64,000 nucleotides of DNA from an uncultured Pelagibacteraceae bacterium (GCA_902556855.1 CACDXJ010000001.1:186001-250000); one strand, 5' to 3'. Shown: positions 8,709 through 19,974, counted from the first letter of the stretch. Notes: generated by a model not told the origin, from the sequence alone. Numbers and translations are program-made.

Positions 8709-10154
8709 ATGAAAAAAAAAATGTTGCAGTTTGTAGATGTTAAACAAGAAACACCTGAAAAAAGAGGAACAAGCACAAGAAAAGGTGACTTCAATGAAAT
8801 CTATAACGAATTCATAACTGATAAAGCAAAAGAACAATCGAGTAGATGTTCTCAATGCGGCGTTCCTTTTTGCCAAATACATTGTCCTTTGAGTAACAAT
8901 ATACCTGACTGGTTAAAGCTTACAGCCGAGGGAAGACTTAAAGAAGCTTATGAAATTTCTCAAAGTACAAATAATATGCCAGAAGTTTGTGGGAGAATTT
9001 GCCCACAAGATAGATTGTGCGAAGGAAACTGTGTTATAGAGCAATCTGGACATGGAACAGTCACAATTGGATCAATTGAAAAATATATAACCGATACAGC
9101 TTGGGAAAATGGTTGGGTAAAACCATTAAAAATCAGAAAAGAATTAAAACAATCCATTGGAATAATTGGAGCAGGCCCTGCTGGCATGGCATGTGCTGAA
9201 GAGTTAAGAAAATCTGGTTATCAAGTAACTATTTATGATAGATACGATAGAGCAGGTGGATTATTAATTTATGGAATTCCAAACTTTAAACTTGAAAAGT
9301 TTGTTGTAGAGAGAAGAACAAAACTCCTAAGAGAAAGCGGAATAAAATTTGTTCAAAACTTTGAAGTGGGTAAAGATAGCACTTTAAATGAGCTTAGAGA
9401 TAAGCACGACGCAATACTAATTTCAACTGGTGTCTACAAACCTAGAGAAATAGATATTCCTGGGCATAACCTAAAAAATATTTTCCCAGCGATGGATTTT
9501 TTAACAGCTTCAAATAGGAAAGGACTAGGCGATAAAGTAAAATTGTTTGATGACGGGACATTAAATGCTGAGGGTAAAAATGTAGTTGTGATTGGTGGAG
9601 GCGATACAGCAATGGACTGCGTGAGAACTTCAATAAGACAAAAAGCAAAATCAGTTAAATGTTTGTATCGTAGAGATAGAGAAAATATGCCAGGATCAGC
9701 AAGAGAAGTAGGAAACGCAATTGAAGAAGGTGTAGAGTTTGTTTGGCTTACTAGCCCTAAAAAATTTATTGGAAGTGATAAAGTAGTCGGTGTCGAGGTT
9801 AATAAAATGAAACTTGGAGAACCAGACTCATCGGGTAGAAGAAAGCCTGAAATTGAGCGAGGATCTGAGTATGAAGTTAAAGCTGATCTAGTTATAAAAT
9901 CTTTAGGTTTTGATCCAGAAAATTTACCAAAATTATTCAATGCAGATGAGCTCGGAGTTTCACAATGGGGAACTATAAAAATAGATCTTAAGTCAATGCA
10001 AACCAATTTGGATGGTGTATTCGCTGCAGGAGACATTGTTAGAGGAGCATCACTAGTAGTCTGGGCCATTAGAGATGGAAGAGATGCAGCAGTGCAAATT
10101 GAAAAATATTTAGAAAATAAGCTCAATAAAACCAAGTCTACAAAGGCTGCTTAA
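8709..10154 (+). CDS. gltD: Glutamate synthase small subunit
   Basis: CSQCGVPFCQIHCPLSNNIPDW cluster region, GAGPAGMACAEELR and GGGDTAMDC dinucleotide-binding motifs. Start may be the second ATG (after a 10-A run). Confidence 0.95.
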   Translation: MKKKMLQFVDVKQETPEKRGTSTRKGDFNEIYNEFITDKAKEQSSRCSQCGVPFCQIHCPLSNNIPDWLKLTAEGRLKEAYEISQSTNNMPEVCGRICPQDRLCEGNCVIEQSGHGTVTIGSIEKYITDTAWENGWVKPLKIRKELKQSIGIIGAGPAGMACAEELRKSGYQVTIYDRYDRAGGLLIYGIPNFKLEKFVVERRTKLLRESGIKFVQNFEVGKDSTLNELRDKHDAILISTGVYKPREIDIPGHNLKNIFPAMDFLTASNRKGLGDKVKLFDDGTLNAEGKNVVVIGGGDTAMDCVRTSIRQKAKSVKCLYRRDRENMPGSAREVGNAIEEGVEFVWLTSPKKFIGSDKVVGVEVNKMKLGEPDSSGRRKPEIERGSEYEVKADLVIKSLGFDPENLPKLFNADELGVSQWGTIKIDLKSMQTNLDGVFAAGDIVRGASLVVWAIRDGRDAAVQIEKYLENKLNKTKSTKAA

Positions 10155-13100
10155 ATGAATAATTATAAAAAAAATAAATTACTATTACAAAAAACACATA
10201 ATTATAATTCTGATATGGAGCATGACGCTTGCGGGGTGGGATTAATTGCGTCCACTAATGGAAAAAAAACAAGAAAAGTTGTCGAGTATGGAATTGAGGC
10301 TTTAAAATCGATTTGGCATAGAGGAGCTGTAGATGCAGATGGCAAATCTGGAGATGGAGCAGGAATTCAAATTGAAATCGCTCCTGATTTCTTTAAAGAG
10401 AAAATTTTAGCCACTGGTCATACGTTAGATGAAGAAAAAAGAATTTGTGTCGGAATGGTTTTTTTACCCAGAACAGACTATTCAGATCAAGAGAAATGTA
10501 GAGAAATTATTGAGTCTACCTTACTCGAAGAAGACTATTATATTTACGGTTGGAGACAAGTTCCAATTAATCCTAGCGTTCTTGGTAAAACAGCCGATCA
10601 AAGCAGACCTGAGATAGCGCAAGTAATGTTTAAAAAAAATGAAAATTTAAATACTAACGATTTAGAGAGAAATCTTTTTGAAACAAGAAAAAAAATAGAA
10701 AAGATCGCAAGAGATAGTCAGTTAAAAGATTTATATATTTGTTCATTTAGCTCGAGGTCTATTGTTTATAAAGGTATGTTTTTAGCAGAAATGCTTTCGG
10801 AGTTTTATCCTGATTTAAATGATAAAAAACTTACTTCGAGATTTGCTGTCTTCCATCAAAGATACTCAACTAATACTTTTCCAAGCTGGGATCTAGCGCA
10901 ACCATTTAGAACACTCGCCCATAATGGTGAAATAAACACTTTAAAAGGTAATATTAATTGGATGAAAATTCACGAACAGGACATGTCTAGCTCTCTATTT
11001 AAAAATGTAAAAGATCTTAAACCTGTAATCAGAAGCTCTTCGGACTCAGGAGCTCTAGATAATGTATTTGAATTACTAGTACATTCCGGAAAATTAGCAC
11101 CAATAATTAAATTAATGATGATACCCGATGCCTGGTCAAAGAGAAGCAAAACTGTTCCAAAGAACCATCAAGATCTATTTAATTTTCTTAATAGTACGAT
11201 CGAACCTTGGGATGGACCAGCAGCTATTTGTGCAACAGACGCAAAGTGGGTGTTAGCATCTTCTGATAGGAATGGATTAAGGCCACTTAGATACACCATA
11301 ACCTCAGACGACTTATTTTTTGCTGGGTCGGAAACTGGGATGATTAAAATTCCAGAAGAAAATATCATTGAAAAAGGGAAACTTGGTCCAGGTCAAATTA
11401 TTGCAATAGATCTAAAAAAAGGAAAGTTATTTAAAGACAAAGCTATAAAAGACTTATTAGCTAAAGATTATAAAAAATATAATAAACAAATAATAGATTT
11501 AGAGAAAAAAATTTCATCTGATGATGAAAAGCCAAATTTTTTAAGTGAAGATTTAAGAAAGCGACAGTACTTGTCTGGCCTAAGTATAGAGGATCTAGAG
11601 TTGATACTTCATCCAATGGCTGAAGAAGGAAAAGAAGCGTCGGGTTCAATGGGTGACGATACTCCAGTCGCGGTTTTATCTAGTCATTTTAGACCTGTCT
11701 CACACTATTTTAGACAAAACTTCAGTCAAGTAACTAATCCTCCAATAGACTCACTTAGAGAAAATAAAGTTATGAGTCTTAAAACTAGATTTGGAAACTT
11801 AGGTAATATTTTAGATTTTGATAATCTTACAGAGGAAAATATTTATGTTTTAGACAGTCCTATACTTACTAATTCGCAATTTAAAAAATTTAAAAAATTT
11901 TTTTCGAAAAAAGTAAAAGTAATAGACTGTACATTTGATATTCACGGATCCCTTAAAGAAAGGATTGAATTAATTAGAGAAGAGGCAGAGACAGCTGTTA
12001 GAGAAGGAAGCACTTGTTTAGTATTATCTGATAAAAATATTTCAAATCAAAAAGCAAGTATACCAAGTATATTAACTGTAGGAGCAGTTCACTCTCACTT
12101 AGTAAAACATGGTTTACGAGGCTATTGTTCTCTGAATGTTGAATGTTCTGATGCAATGGATACGCACTCGTTTGCAATTTTAATTGGAGTTGGAGCTACA
12201 ACGGTAAATCCATATTTAGCAATAGATAGTATTTATCAAAGATTTGAAAAGAAATTGTTTGGTAAATCAGATTTTGAAACATGTGTAAGTAAATTTAAAA
12301 AATCAATTGATGCTGGTCTTTTAAAGATTATGTCAAAGATGGGAATATCGGTAATTAGTTCATACAGAGGTGGATGTAATTTTGAAGCAGTAGGTTTAAG
12401 TAGAGCTATTGTTTCAGATTATTTTCCAGGTATGTCTTCAAGAATTTCAGGAATAGGCGTAATCGGAATTGAGAAAAAGATTAAGGAACTTCATGAAAAA
12501 TTTAATTCAAAAAATGTATTCACTTTACCTATAGGAGGATTATACAGATATAGAAAAAGCGGAGAAGATCACCAATACCAAGGAAAATTAATTCATTTAT
12601 TGCAAAGTGCTGTAGGTAGCGGTTCATACGAACTATATAAAAAGTATTCAGCTGGAATTCATAACTTGCCTCCAGTTAATATTAGAGACTTACTAGAGTT
12701 TAAAAAACAAAGAAAACCTATTGATATTAAAGAAGTTGAGCCAATTGAAGAAATTTTAAAAAGATTTGGAAGTGGAAGCATGTCTCATGGAGCACTATCA
12801 GCTGAAGCTCACGAAACTTTAGCAATGGGAATGAACAGAATTAAAGGCGCCTCTTGTAGCGGAGAAGGGGGCGAGGATGCAAAAAGATTTAAAATATTGC
12901 CTAACGGAGATAGCGCAAACTCAAGAGTAAAACAAATTGCATCAGCTAGATTTGGAGTAACTGTTGATTATTTAAATAACGCTAACGAAATAGAAATTAA
13001 GATTGCTCAAGGCGCTAAACCAGGTGAGGGAGGACAGCTACCAGGTTTTAAGGTTACAAAAGAAATAGCGCGATTAAGACATTCTACGCCGGGCGTAACT

Positions 13101-14651
13101 TTAATATCACCACCACCACATCACGATATTTATTCTATAGAGGACTTAGCCCAACTAATTTATGATTTAAAACAAATCAATCCAGGTGCAAGAGTTGGAG
13201 TCAAACTGGTTGCATCAACTGGTATTGGAACAATAGCAGCAGGTGTAGCTAAAGCAAAAGCAGATATCATTTTGATTTCAGGTCATTCTGGAGGGACAGG
13301 TGCTAGTCCTCAAACAAGTATTAAGTATGCGGGCATTCCCTGGGAGATGGGCTTAACAGAGGCAAACCAAATTCTTACTTTAAATAATTTAAGACATAAC
13401 GTTACTTTAAGAACGGACGGGGGATTAAAAACTGGCCGCGATATTGTGATGGCCGCAATGATGGGAGCGGAAGAGTATGGTATGGGTACTTCATCATTAG
13501 TTGCTATGGGATGCATAATGGTGAGGCAGTGCCATTCAAACACATGTCCGGTTGGAGTTTGCAGTCAAGATGAAGCTTTACGAGAAAAATTTACTGGCAC
13601 ACCAGAGAAAGTTGTAAATTTATTTAAGTTTGCAGCAACAGAAGTAAGAGAAATTCTCGCATCTCTTGGATTTAAATCAATTAATGAAATTATAGGAAGA
13701 ACAGATTTATTAACTCAGGTAAACAAAGGTGCATCTAACTTAGATGATTTAGATTTAAATCCGCTATTAGTTCAGGCTGACCCAGGTGAAAATCTAAGAT
13801 ATTGTAAAGACAAACATATAAATGAGGTACCAGATACTCTAGATGAAAAGATTTGGTCTGAGATAAAAGATAAGATTAAAGCAGATACAAAAAATAAATT
13901 TAATTACGAGATAGAAAACACCTCAAGATCAGTAGGAACAAGACTATCACATCATATTTATAAAAAATTTGGTAACAATAAATTAGAAGAAAATACGGTT
14001 AACATTAAACTTGAGGGTTCAGCGGGACAATCTCTTGGCGCTTTCTTAACTAAAGGTATTAAACTTATTGTTGAAGGGGACTGCAATGATTATGTTGGTA
14101 AGGGATTATCTGGAGGGACTATCGTTGTATATCCATCTCCAAAAAGTACATTAGTTTCAAATGAAAATACAATAATAGGAAACACTGTTCTTTATGGAGC
14201 AACTTCAGGAAAACTGTTTGCATCTGGGCAAGCGGGAGAGAGATTTGCAGTTAGAAATTCTGGAAGCTTTTCAATTGTCGAAGGATGTGGAGCTCATGGT
14301 TGTGAGTACATGACAGGTGGAACAGCTATAATACTAGGAGAAGTAGGTGACAATTTTGGAGCAGGAATGACTGGCGGAATGGCATTTGTTTATGATGATA
14401 ATAATACTTTTGAAAATTTTGTTAATCCTACTTCAATAGTTTGGCAAGAAGTTGAAACAGATTATTGGAGGAAGTTTTTGAAAGAAAGTTTAAATACTTT
14501 TGTCAAAGAAACAAATTCTAAAATTGCTCAAAAAATATTAAATGACTTTGATAATGAACTTAAAAAATTTAAACAAATTTGTCCTATAGAAATGCTTGAT
14601 AAATTAGATAATCCTATTAGTTTAAGATCTCTTACTAAGAAAGCAGGTTAA
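10155..14651 (+). CDS. gltB: Glutamate synthase large subunit
   Basis: 1498 aa; CGVGLIAS Ntn-type N-terminus, FMN-binding GHSGGTGASP, CPVGVCSQD, C-terminal GXGXG repeats. Confidence 0.97.
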   Translation: MNNYKKNKLLLQKTHNYNSDMEHDACGVGLIASTNGKKTRKVVEYGIEALKSIWHRGAVDADGKSGDGAGIQIEIAPDFFKEKILATGHTLDEEKRICVGMVFLPRTDYSDQEKCREIIESTLLEEDYYIYGWRQVPINPSVLGKTADQSRPEIAQVMFKKNENLNTNDLERNLFETRKKIEKIARDSQLKDLYICSFSSRSIVYKGMFLAEMLSEFYPDLNDKKLTSRFAVFHQRYSTNTFPSWDLAQPFRTLAHNGEINTLKGNINWMKIHEQDMSSSLFKNVKDLKPVIRSSSDSGALDNVFELLVHSGKLAPIIKLMMIPDAWSKRSKTVPKNHQDLFNFLNSTIEPWDGPAAICATDAKWVLASSDRNGLRPLRYTITSDDLFFAGSETGMIKIPEENIIEKGKLGPGQIIAIDLKKGKLFKDKAIKDLLAKDYKKYNKQIIDLEKKISSDDEKPNFLSEDLRKRQYLSGLSIEDLELILHPMAEEGKEASGSMGDDTPVAVLSSHFRPVSHYFRQNFSQVTNPPIDSLRENKVMSLKTRFGNLGNILDFDNLTEENIYVLDSPILTNSQFKKFKKFFSKKVKVIDCTFDIHGSLKERIELIREEAETAVREGSTCLVLSDKNISNQKASIPSILTVGAVHSHLVKHGLRGYCSLNVECSDAMDTHSFAILIGVGATTVNPYLAIDSIYQRFEKKLFGKSDFETCVSKFKKSIDAGLLKIMSKMGISVISSYRGGCNFEAVGLSRAIVSDYFPGMSSRISGIGVIGIEKKIKELHEKFNSKNVFTLPIGGLYRYRKSGEDHQYQGKLIHLLQSAVGSGSYELYKKYSAGIHNLPPVNIRDLLEFKKQRKPIDIKEVEPIEEILKRFGSGSMSHGALSAEAHETLAMGMNRIKGASCSGEGGEDAKRFKILPNGDSANSRVKQIASARFGVTVDYLNNANEIEIKIAQGAKPGEGGQLPGFKVTKEIARLRHSTPGVTLISPPPHHDIYSIEDLAQLIYDLKQINPGARVGVKLVASTGIGTIAAGVAKAKADIILISGHSGGTGASPQTSIKYAGIPWEMGLTEANQILTLNNLRHNVTLRTDGGLKTGRDIVMAAMMGAEEYGMGTSSLVAMGCIMVRQCHSNTCPVGVCSQDEALREKFTGTPEKVVNLFKFAATEVREILASLGFKSINEIIGRTDLLTQVNKGASNLDDLDLNPLLVQADPGENLRYCKDKHINEVPDTLDEKIWSEIKDKIKADTKNKFNYEIENTSRSVGTRLSHHIYKKFGNNKLEENTVNIKLEGSAGQSLGAFLTKGIKLIVEGDCNDYVGKGLSGGTIVVYPSPKSTLVSNENTIIGNTVLYGATSGKLFASGQAGERFAVRNSGSFSIVEGCGAHGCEYMTGGTAIILGEVGDNFGAGMTGGMAFVYDDNNTFENFVNPTSIVWQEVETDYWRKFLKESLNTFVKETNSKIAQKILNDFDNELKKFKQICPIEMLDKLDNPISLRSLTKKAG

Positions 14652-15529
14652 TGAGTAAAACTAAAGTCTTTTGCTTTGGCTTTGGCCAAGTCGCAGAAAG
14701 TTTCATAAATAAGTTAATTAGCGAAAAAAAAGACTTTGATTTAAGTGTTACCTCCAGACAGGAAACTCATCAGATAAAGTTTAACAATATTAAAATAAAT
14801 TCATACCAATTTACTAAAGACAAGTTTGACAACTCTATAAAAAAAGAAATAGAGGAAGCAGATTACATTTTAGTTTCTATTCCACCTATTGATGGTAAAG
14901 ATATTGTGGCAAATTACCTCGATACAAATCTAAAAAAAATAACAAATTGTAAATGGATTACTTATTTATCAGCAACTAGTGTATACGGAGATCATAAAGG
15001 TGATTGGGTTAACGAAGATAGCGCTACTCAGCCTACGTCAGATAATGGGATAAGTAGATTAGAAGCAGAAAAAAATTGGAAAAGTTTATCGAATAAAAAG
15101 AATTACCCGCTTCAAATTTTTAGATTAGCAGGCATATATTCAAATGAGTTTAATATCTTGAAAAGATTAAAAACTGGTAAAGTACAAATTATAGATAAAA
15201 AAAATCACTTTTTTTCAAGAATTCATGTTGAGGATATAGCTAACATTTTATTTAAGTCCCTTGATAATTTTAAAAATAATGAAATTTATAATATTTGTGA
15301 TGACAAACCTGCTTCGCAAATTGAAGTAGCGGCTTACGGTGCGAAATTACTAAAACTAGAGAAACCTAATTCAGTAAAACTCGAGGAAGTTGAAAGCGAA
15401 ATGTTAAGAAATTTTTATAAAGACTCAAAAAAGGTAGATAACAAAAAAATGAAAGCTTATTTCAAATACGATTTAAAATACCCTTCCTATGAAGAAGGGC
15501 TAAGTTATATTTTTAATAATGGCATGTAA
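14651..15529 (+). CDS. NAD(P)-dependent SDR/epimerase-like protein
   Basis: N-terminal GFGQVAES dinucleotide-binding motif, YLSATSVYGDHKGDWVNE. Confidence 0.75.
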   Translation: MSKTKVFCFGFGQVAESFINKLISEKKDFDLSVTSRQETHQIKFNNIKINSYQFTKDKFDNSIKKEIEEADYILVSIPPIDGKDIVANYLDTNLKKITNCKWITYLSATSVYGDHKGDWVNEDSATQPTSDNGISRLEAEKNWKSLSNKKNYPLQIFRLAGIYSNEFNILKRLKTGKVQIIDKKNHFFSRIHVEDIANILFKSLDNFKNNEIYNICDDKPASQIEVAAYGAKLLKLEKPNSVKLEEVESEMLRNFYKDSKKVDNKKMKAYFKYDLKYPSYEEGLSYIFNNGM

Positions 15530-16255
15530 TTCTTTAATTATTTTCTTTAAAGGCTTTTGATTAGATAAACTGTGATCACCATTTTTTATTATTATAACTT
15601 TCTTTTTAGCTTTACTGAAAATCTTTAATACTAATCTAGAGAAACTAACCGGGACAACTTCATCTTTTTGACCGTGTATCATTGTTACATCTATTTTAGA
15701 ATTTATTTTTCTATGTAAAACTTTATTTTTTCTTCCATCCTTAATAAGTTGCAAAGAGATTGGATATTCGTAGCCTCCATTTTTGATTAAAATATTTCCT
15801 GTTTTCAGTAATTCCCTCTTCGTTTTTTTTGGAAATTTATTCCACATCAATCTTGTTAAAAATTCTGGAGCTGAACCTATTCCAACAAAACCTTTAATTT
15901 GTGATTTAAAGTATTTGAATTGATTAATTGCAATCCAACTACCCATGCTAGACCCAATTAAAATAAAATTTTTTTTGTTGACAATTTTTTTAATTATTCT
16001 TTTTGTATCATTAGTCCAAATACTAATATTACCTTTGGTGAAAACTCCTGAAGATTTTCCATGACCAGAGTACTCCAACCCTAAAAAACCCAATTTGTTC
16101 TTTCTTGCAAACTTGAGAAATGTTTGAGGTTTTTTACCTTCTAAATCAGACATGAAACCATGTAAAAAAACCAAATATATTTTTTCTTTAGAGTAATAAT
16201 GAGAATATCTTAGCTTTTTAGTCTTTGAAAATTTTAAAAATTTAAATTTTTTCAT
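15500..16255 (-). CDS. Alpha/beta hydrolase
   Basis: LHGFMSD, GLEYSGHGKS, IGSSMGSW nucleophile elbow, HGQKDEVVP, GDHSLS. Confidence 0.85.
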   Translation of the reverse strand: MKKFKFLKFSKTKKLRYSHYYSKEKIYLVFLHGFMSDLEGKKPQTFLKFARKNKLGFLGLEYSGHGKSSGVFTKGNISIWTNDTKRIIKKIVNKKNFILIGSSMGSWIAINQFKYFKSQIKGFVGIGSAPEFLTRLMWNKFPKKTKRELLKTGNILIKNGGYEYPISLQLIKDGRKNKVLHRKINSKIDVTMIHGQKDEVVPVSFSRLVLKIFSKAKKKVIIIKNGDHSLSNQKPLKKIIKELHAIIKNIT

Positions 16256-16292
16256 ATAACGATCAGTTAATTTGATATTATATATAAAAAAG

Positions 16293-17450
16293 ATGACTAC
16301 TAAAATTAATGTTTTACAAGTAATTCCTAAACTAGGTTATGGAGGTGCTGAAACTGGTTGTTATGATATAGCACACTTTCTTGCAGAAAAAGAATGTGGA
16401 TCCTTTATAGCGACATCTGGTGGAGAGTTACTAAAATATGTTAAAAAAAATAAAGTTGGTATTTTTAGACTTCCTGTTCACACAAAAAATCCGTTTTTAA
16501 TTATCTTTAATGCACTGATTCTATCAGTATTAATTATTTTAAATAAAATAAATATAGTTCACGCTAGAAGTAGAGCACCCGCGTGGTCTTGTTATTTAGC
16601 TTGTATTTTAACTAATAGAATATTTGTTACCACATTTCATGGAACTTATAATTTCAAAAACAAATTTAAAAAATTCTATAATAGTATTATGCTAAGATCA
16701 AAACTTACTATCGCTGGCTCAAATTTTATTTTTGGACATATAAATGAAAATTATCACGAGTTTTTAAATAAGAAAAAAAAATTAAGAGTTATTTTCAGAG
16801 GAATAAATATCGATTATTTTAATCAAAAAAATATTTCAATTTTAAAGCAAGAAAAATTAAAAAAGGAATGGAATCTTGATCAAAATAAATTCACAATCTT
16901 AATGCCTGGCCGACTGACTGCCTGGAAAGGACAAGAAAAATTTATTGAAGCATTAAACATTTTATTAGAGGATTATAATATAACGAATTTTCAAGCTATT
17001 TTACTTGGCTCAGATCAAGGTAGAAAAGTTTACTCTAAAAAACTTTTAAGTTTAGTAGAAAGATATAGTTTAACAAAAAAAATAAAATTTATAGATCACT
17101 GTAGAGAGATGCCTTTAGCTTACTCTCTAGCTGATGTAGTGGTATCAGCTTCAGTAGAGCCAGAGGCTTTTGGTAGAGTTGCGGTTGAGTCACAATCTAT
17201 GGGTAAACCAATTATAGCTAGTAATATAGGAGGTTCAAAAGAAACAGTTTTAAATAAAAAAAGTGGATTTTTATATAAACATGATGATCCTAGAGAGCTT
17301 GCGAAAATTCTAAATACTGTTATTCAATTAAATCAAGAAGAGTTGAAATTAATTGGAAACGAAGGTAGAAAAAACGTAACAAAAAAATTTGATGTAGAAG
17401 TAATGTGTGATTCTAATTTAAGAGAATATAAAAAATTATTAAAAATTTAA
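16293..17450 (+). CDS. Glycosyltransferase (group 1 / GT4-like)
   Basis: MTTKINVLQVIPKLGYGGAETGCYDIA; MPGRLTAWKGQEKFIEAL; EPEAFGRVAVESQSMGKPIIASNIGGSKE. Track start 16272 extends 7 codons upstream. Confidence 0.85.
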   Translation: MTTKINVLQVIPKLGYGGAETGCYDIAHFLAEKECGSFIATSGGELLKYVKKNKVGIFRLPVHTKNPFLIIFNALILSVLIILNKINIVHARSRAPAWSCYLACILTNRIFVTTFHGTYNFKNKFKKFYNSIMLRSKLTIAGSNFIFGHINENYHEFLNKKKKLRVIFRGINIDYFNQKNISILKQEKLKKEWNLDQNKFTILMPGRLTAWKGQEKFIEALNILLEDYNITNFQAILLGSDQGRKVYSKKLLSLVERYSLTKKIKFIDHCREMPLAYSLADVVVSASVEPEAFGRVAVESQSMGKPIIASNIGGSKETVLNKKSGFLYKHDDPRELAKILNTVIQLNQEELKLIGNEGRKNVTKKFDVEVMCDSNLREYKKLLKI

Positions 17451-19369
17451 TGCCACAAATACAACTGTTAGATGGGAAAAAAATTTCTTTTACCAAATCA
17501 ATTACTGGTACTGAATTAATTAGCAAGATAAGTAAATCACTCGAAAAATCCGCTCTCATTATGGATGTTAACGGAGAGTTGAAAGATTTAAGTCATAAAA
17601 TTACTACGGACTCTAAAGTAAGAATAATAACATCAAAAGACAAAGAGGGTTTAGAGGTTATAAGACATGACGCAGCTCACATAATGGCAATGTCAGTTCA
17701 AGAACTTTACCCTGGCACTCAAGTCACAATCGGTCCGGTAATAGAAAATGGTTTTTACTATGACTTTGCAAGAAAAGAGCCGTTCACAAGTGAAGATTTA
17801 AAAAAAATTGAAAAAAAAATGTCCGAGATTGTAGATAGAGATGTAAAAACAAAAAGAGAAGTTTGGGATAGAAAAAAGGCTATTTCACATTTTAAAAAGA
17901 TAGGTGAAAAATACAAAGCAGAAATAATAGAGAGTATACCAGAAAGTGAGGAGTTGTCAGTATACCATCACGGCGATACATGGCATGATTTATGTCGAGG
18001 TCCTCACTTGCCCTCATCAAGAAAAATCGGAAAGGCTTTTAAGCTAACAAAAGTTTCAGGGGCGTATTGGAGAGGTGACTCTAATAATGAGATGCTTCAA
18101 AGAATTTATGGAACTTGTTGGAGCACAAAAAAAGAATTAGAGGATTATCTTCATCGTTTAGAAGAGGCTGAAAAAAGAGATCATAGAAAACTGGGAAAAG
18201 AAATGGATTTATTCCATTTTAGAGAGGAAAGCCCAGGCTCAGTTTTTTGGCACGAGAAGGGCTGGCTATTATTTCAAAGGTTAGTTGAGTATATGAGAAT
18301 GAAACAAAGGTTAGCTGGGTACAAAGAAGTAAATACTCCAGAGCTTTTAGATAAATCTTTGTGGGAAAAATCTGGACATTGGGATAAATTTGGTGAACAT
18401 ATGTTCACTTCCGAAACACCTGATGAAAAAACATTTGCTGTTAAACCAATGAATTGTCCTGGATGTGTTCAAATTTTTAATCAAGGTTTAAAAAGTTATA
18501 GAGATTTACCCTTGAAACTTTCAGAGTTTGGTAAAGTTCACAGATATGAACCCTCCGGTGCATTACATGGGTTATTAAGAGTTAGAGCTTTTACTCAAGA
18601 TGATGCGCACATCTTTTGTACAGAGGATCAAATTACAGACGAGTCATTGTCAGTTACAAAGTTAATATTAGAAATATATAAAGATTTAGGTTTTAAAAAT
18701 GTAATTTTAAAATACTCAGATAGACCAGAGCAAAGGGTAGGAGACGATAAAATCTGGGATAAATCCGAGGCTGCACTCTTAACTGCAATAAAAAAATCTA
18801 ATTTAGAATATACAATTAATAAAGGAGAAGGAGCTTTTTATGGTCCAAAAATCGAGTTTGTTCTTAGAGACGCAATCGGTAGAGACTGGCAGTGTGGAAC
18901 TTTACAAGTAGATTTAAATTTACCTGAAAGATTAGGTGCATCTTACGTGTCCAAAGATGGATCTAAAAAAGTTCCAGTTATGCTTCATAGAGCTTTATTT
19001 GGATCTTTAGAGAGATTTATTGGAATTTTAATTGAAAATTATGCTGGTAAGTTGCCTTTTTGGTTATCTCCAGCACAAGCAGTAGTGTGTCCAATCGCTG
19101 AAGAGAACAATAATTACGTTAAAAAATTATTTGAAGATCTGTTTAAAGAAGGTATAAAATGTGAAATGGATTTAAGAAATGAAAAAATAAATTATAAAGT
19201 GAGAGAACATTCACTTTCAAAAATTCCATATATAATAGTTTGTGGAAAAAAAGAAGTTGCAGATAATACAGTTACTGTAAGAAAACTTGGCTCAGATAAA
19301 CAAGAAATTATGAAAAGAGAAGACCTAATAAAAAATATGTTAGATTTAAATAAGTTGCCTTTAAATTAA
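17450..19369 (+). CDS. thrS: Threonyl-tRNA synthetase
   Basis: TGS domain, HDAAHIMAMSVQELYPGTQVTIGPVIENGFYYDF, class II motifs. Confidence 0.97.
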   Translation: MPQIQLLDGKKISFTKSITGTELISKISKSLEKSALIMDVNGELKDLSHKITTDSKVRIITSKDKEGLEVIRHDAAHIMAMSVQELYPGTQVTIGPVIENGFYYDFARKEPFTSEDLKKIEKKMSEIVDRDVKTKREVWDRKKAISHFKKIGEKYKAEIIESIPESEELSVYHHGDTWHDLCRGPHLPSSRKIGKAFKLTKVSGAYWRGDSNNEMLQRIYGTCWSTKKELEDYLHRLEEAEKRDHRKLGKEMDLFHFREESPGSVFWHEKGWLLFQRLVEYMRMKQRLAGYKEVNTPELLDKSLWEKSGHWDKFGEHMFTSETPDEKTFAVKPMNCPGCVQIFNQGLKSYRDLPLKLSEFGKVHRYEPSGALHGLLRVRAFTQDDAHIFCTEDQITDESLSVTKLILEIYKDLGFKNVILKYSDRPEQRVGDDKIWDKSEAALLTAIKKSNLEYTINKGEGAFYGPKIEFVLRDAIGRDWQCGTLQVDLNLPERLGASYVSKDGSKKVPVMLHRALFGSLERFIGILIENYAGKLPFWLSPAQAVVCPIAEENNNYVKKLFEDLFKEGIKCEMDLRNEKINYKVREHSLSKIPYIIVCGKKEVADNTVTVRKLGSDKQEIMKREDLIKNMLDLNKLPLN

Positions 19370-19915
19370 GTGTCAAACTCTAAACCAAATTATTTTCAAA
19401 GAAGGACTAAGCCTCAAGGGCCTAGAGCAAATGAACGCATAAGAGCGTTAGATGTTCAAGTCATCGGAAGTGAAGGTGGAAATTTAGGTGTGATGCCTTT
19501 AAATAAAGCCATCGAACTCGCTAAACGAGAAGATTTAGACTTAATTGAAATATCTCCTAATGCAAATCCACCGGTTTGTAAAATTATGGATATAGGTAAG
19601 TATAAATATGATTTACAAAAAAAAGCTAACCAGGCAAAAAAAAAACAAAAGATAGTATCATTAAAAGAAATTAAACTGAGGCCAGGGACAGAAACGCATG
19701 ACTATAATTTTAAAATAAAAAATGCAAAAAAATTTATCAGCAAAGGAGACAAAGTAAAATTTACAGTTAAGTTCAAAGGTAGAGAAATGCAACATACCGA
19801 ACTAGGAAAAGAATTGATGAATAAGATTATCGATGAAACAAAAGATATAGCAAAAGTTGAAAGCCATCCAAAATTTGAAGGCAAACAAATGGTTATGATA
19901 ATTCAACCCATTTAA
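19370..19915 (+). CDS. infC: Translation initiation factor IF-3, GTG start
   Basis: NERIRALDVQVIGSEGGNLGVM, LIEISPNANPPVCKIMDIGKYKYD; GTG directly after thrS TAA. Confidence 0.95.
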   Translation: MSNSKPNYFQRRTKPQGPRANERIRALDVQVIGSEGGNLGVMPLNKAIELAKREDLDLIEISPNANPPVCKIMDIGKYKYDLQKKANQAKKKQKIVSLKEIKLRPGTETHDYNFKIKNAKKFISKGDKVKFTVKFKGREMQHTELGKELMNKIIDETKDIAKVESHPKFEGKQMVMIIQPI

Positions 19916-19933
19916 ATCAATAATATTAGCGAC

Positions 19934-19962
19934 TTGCTAAGATTAAATATTGTCTATATAAG
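19934..19962 (+). promoter_or_regulatory. Putative promoter for rpmI-rplT
   Basis: TTGCTA, 17-nt spacer, TATAAG, just upstream of rpmI. Confidence 0.4.
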
Positions 19963-19974
19963 TCCGGAATATTT

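Noticed and set aside
9434-10135. 233-aa minus-strand ORF inside gltD
   Set aside because: Antisense shadow of a highly conserved gene; low-information Ser/Pro/Leu-rich translation.
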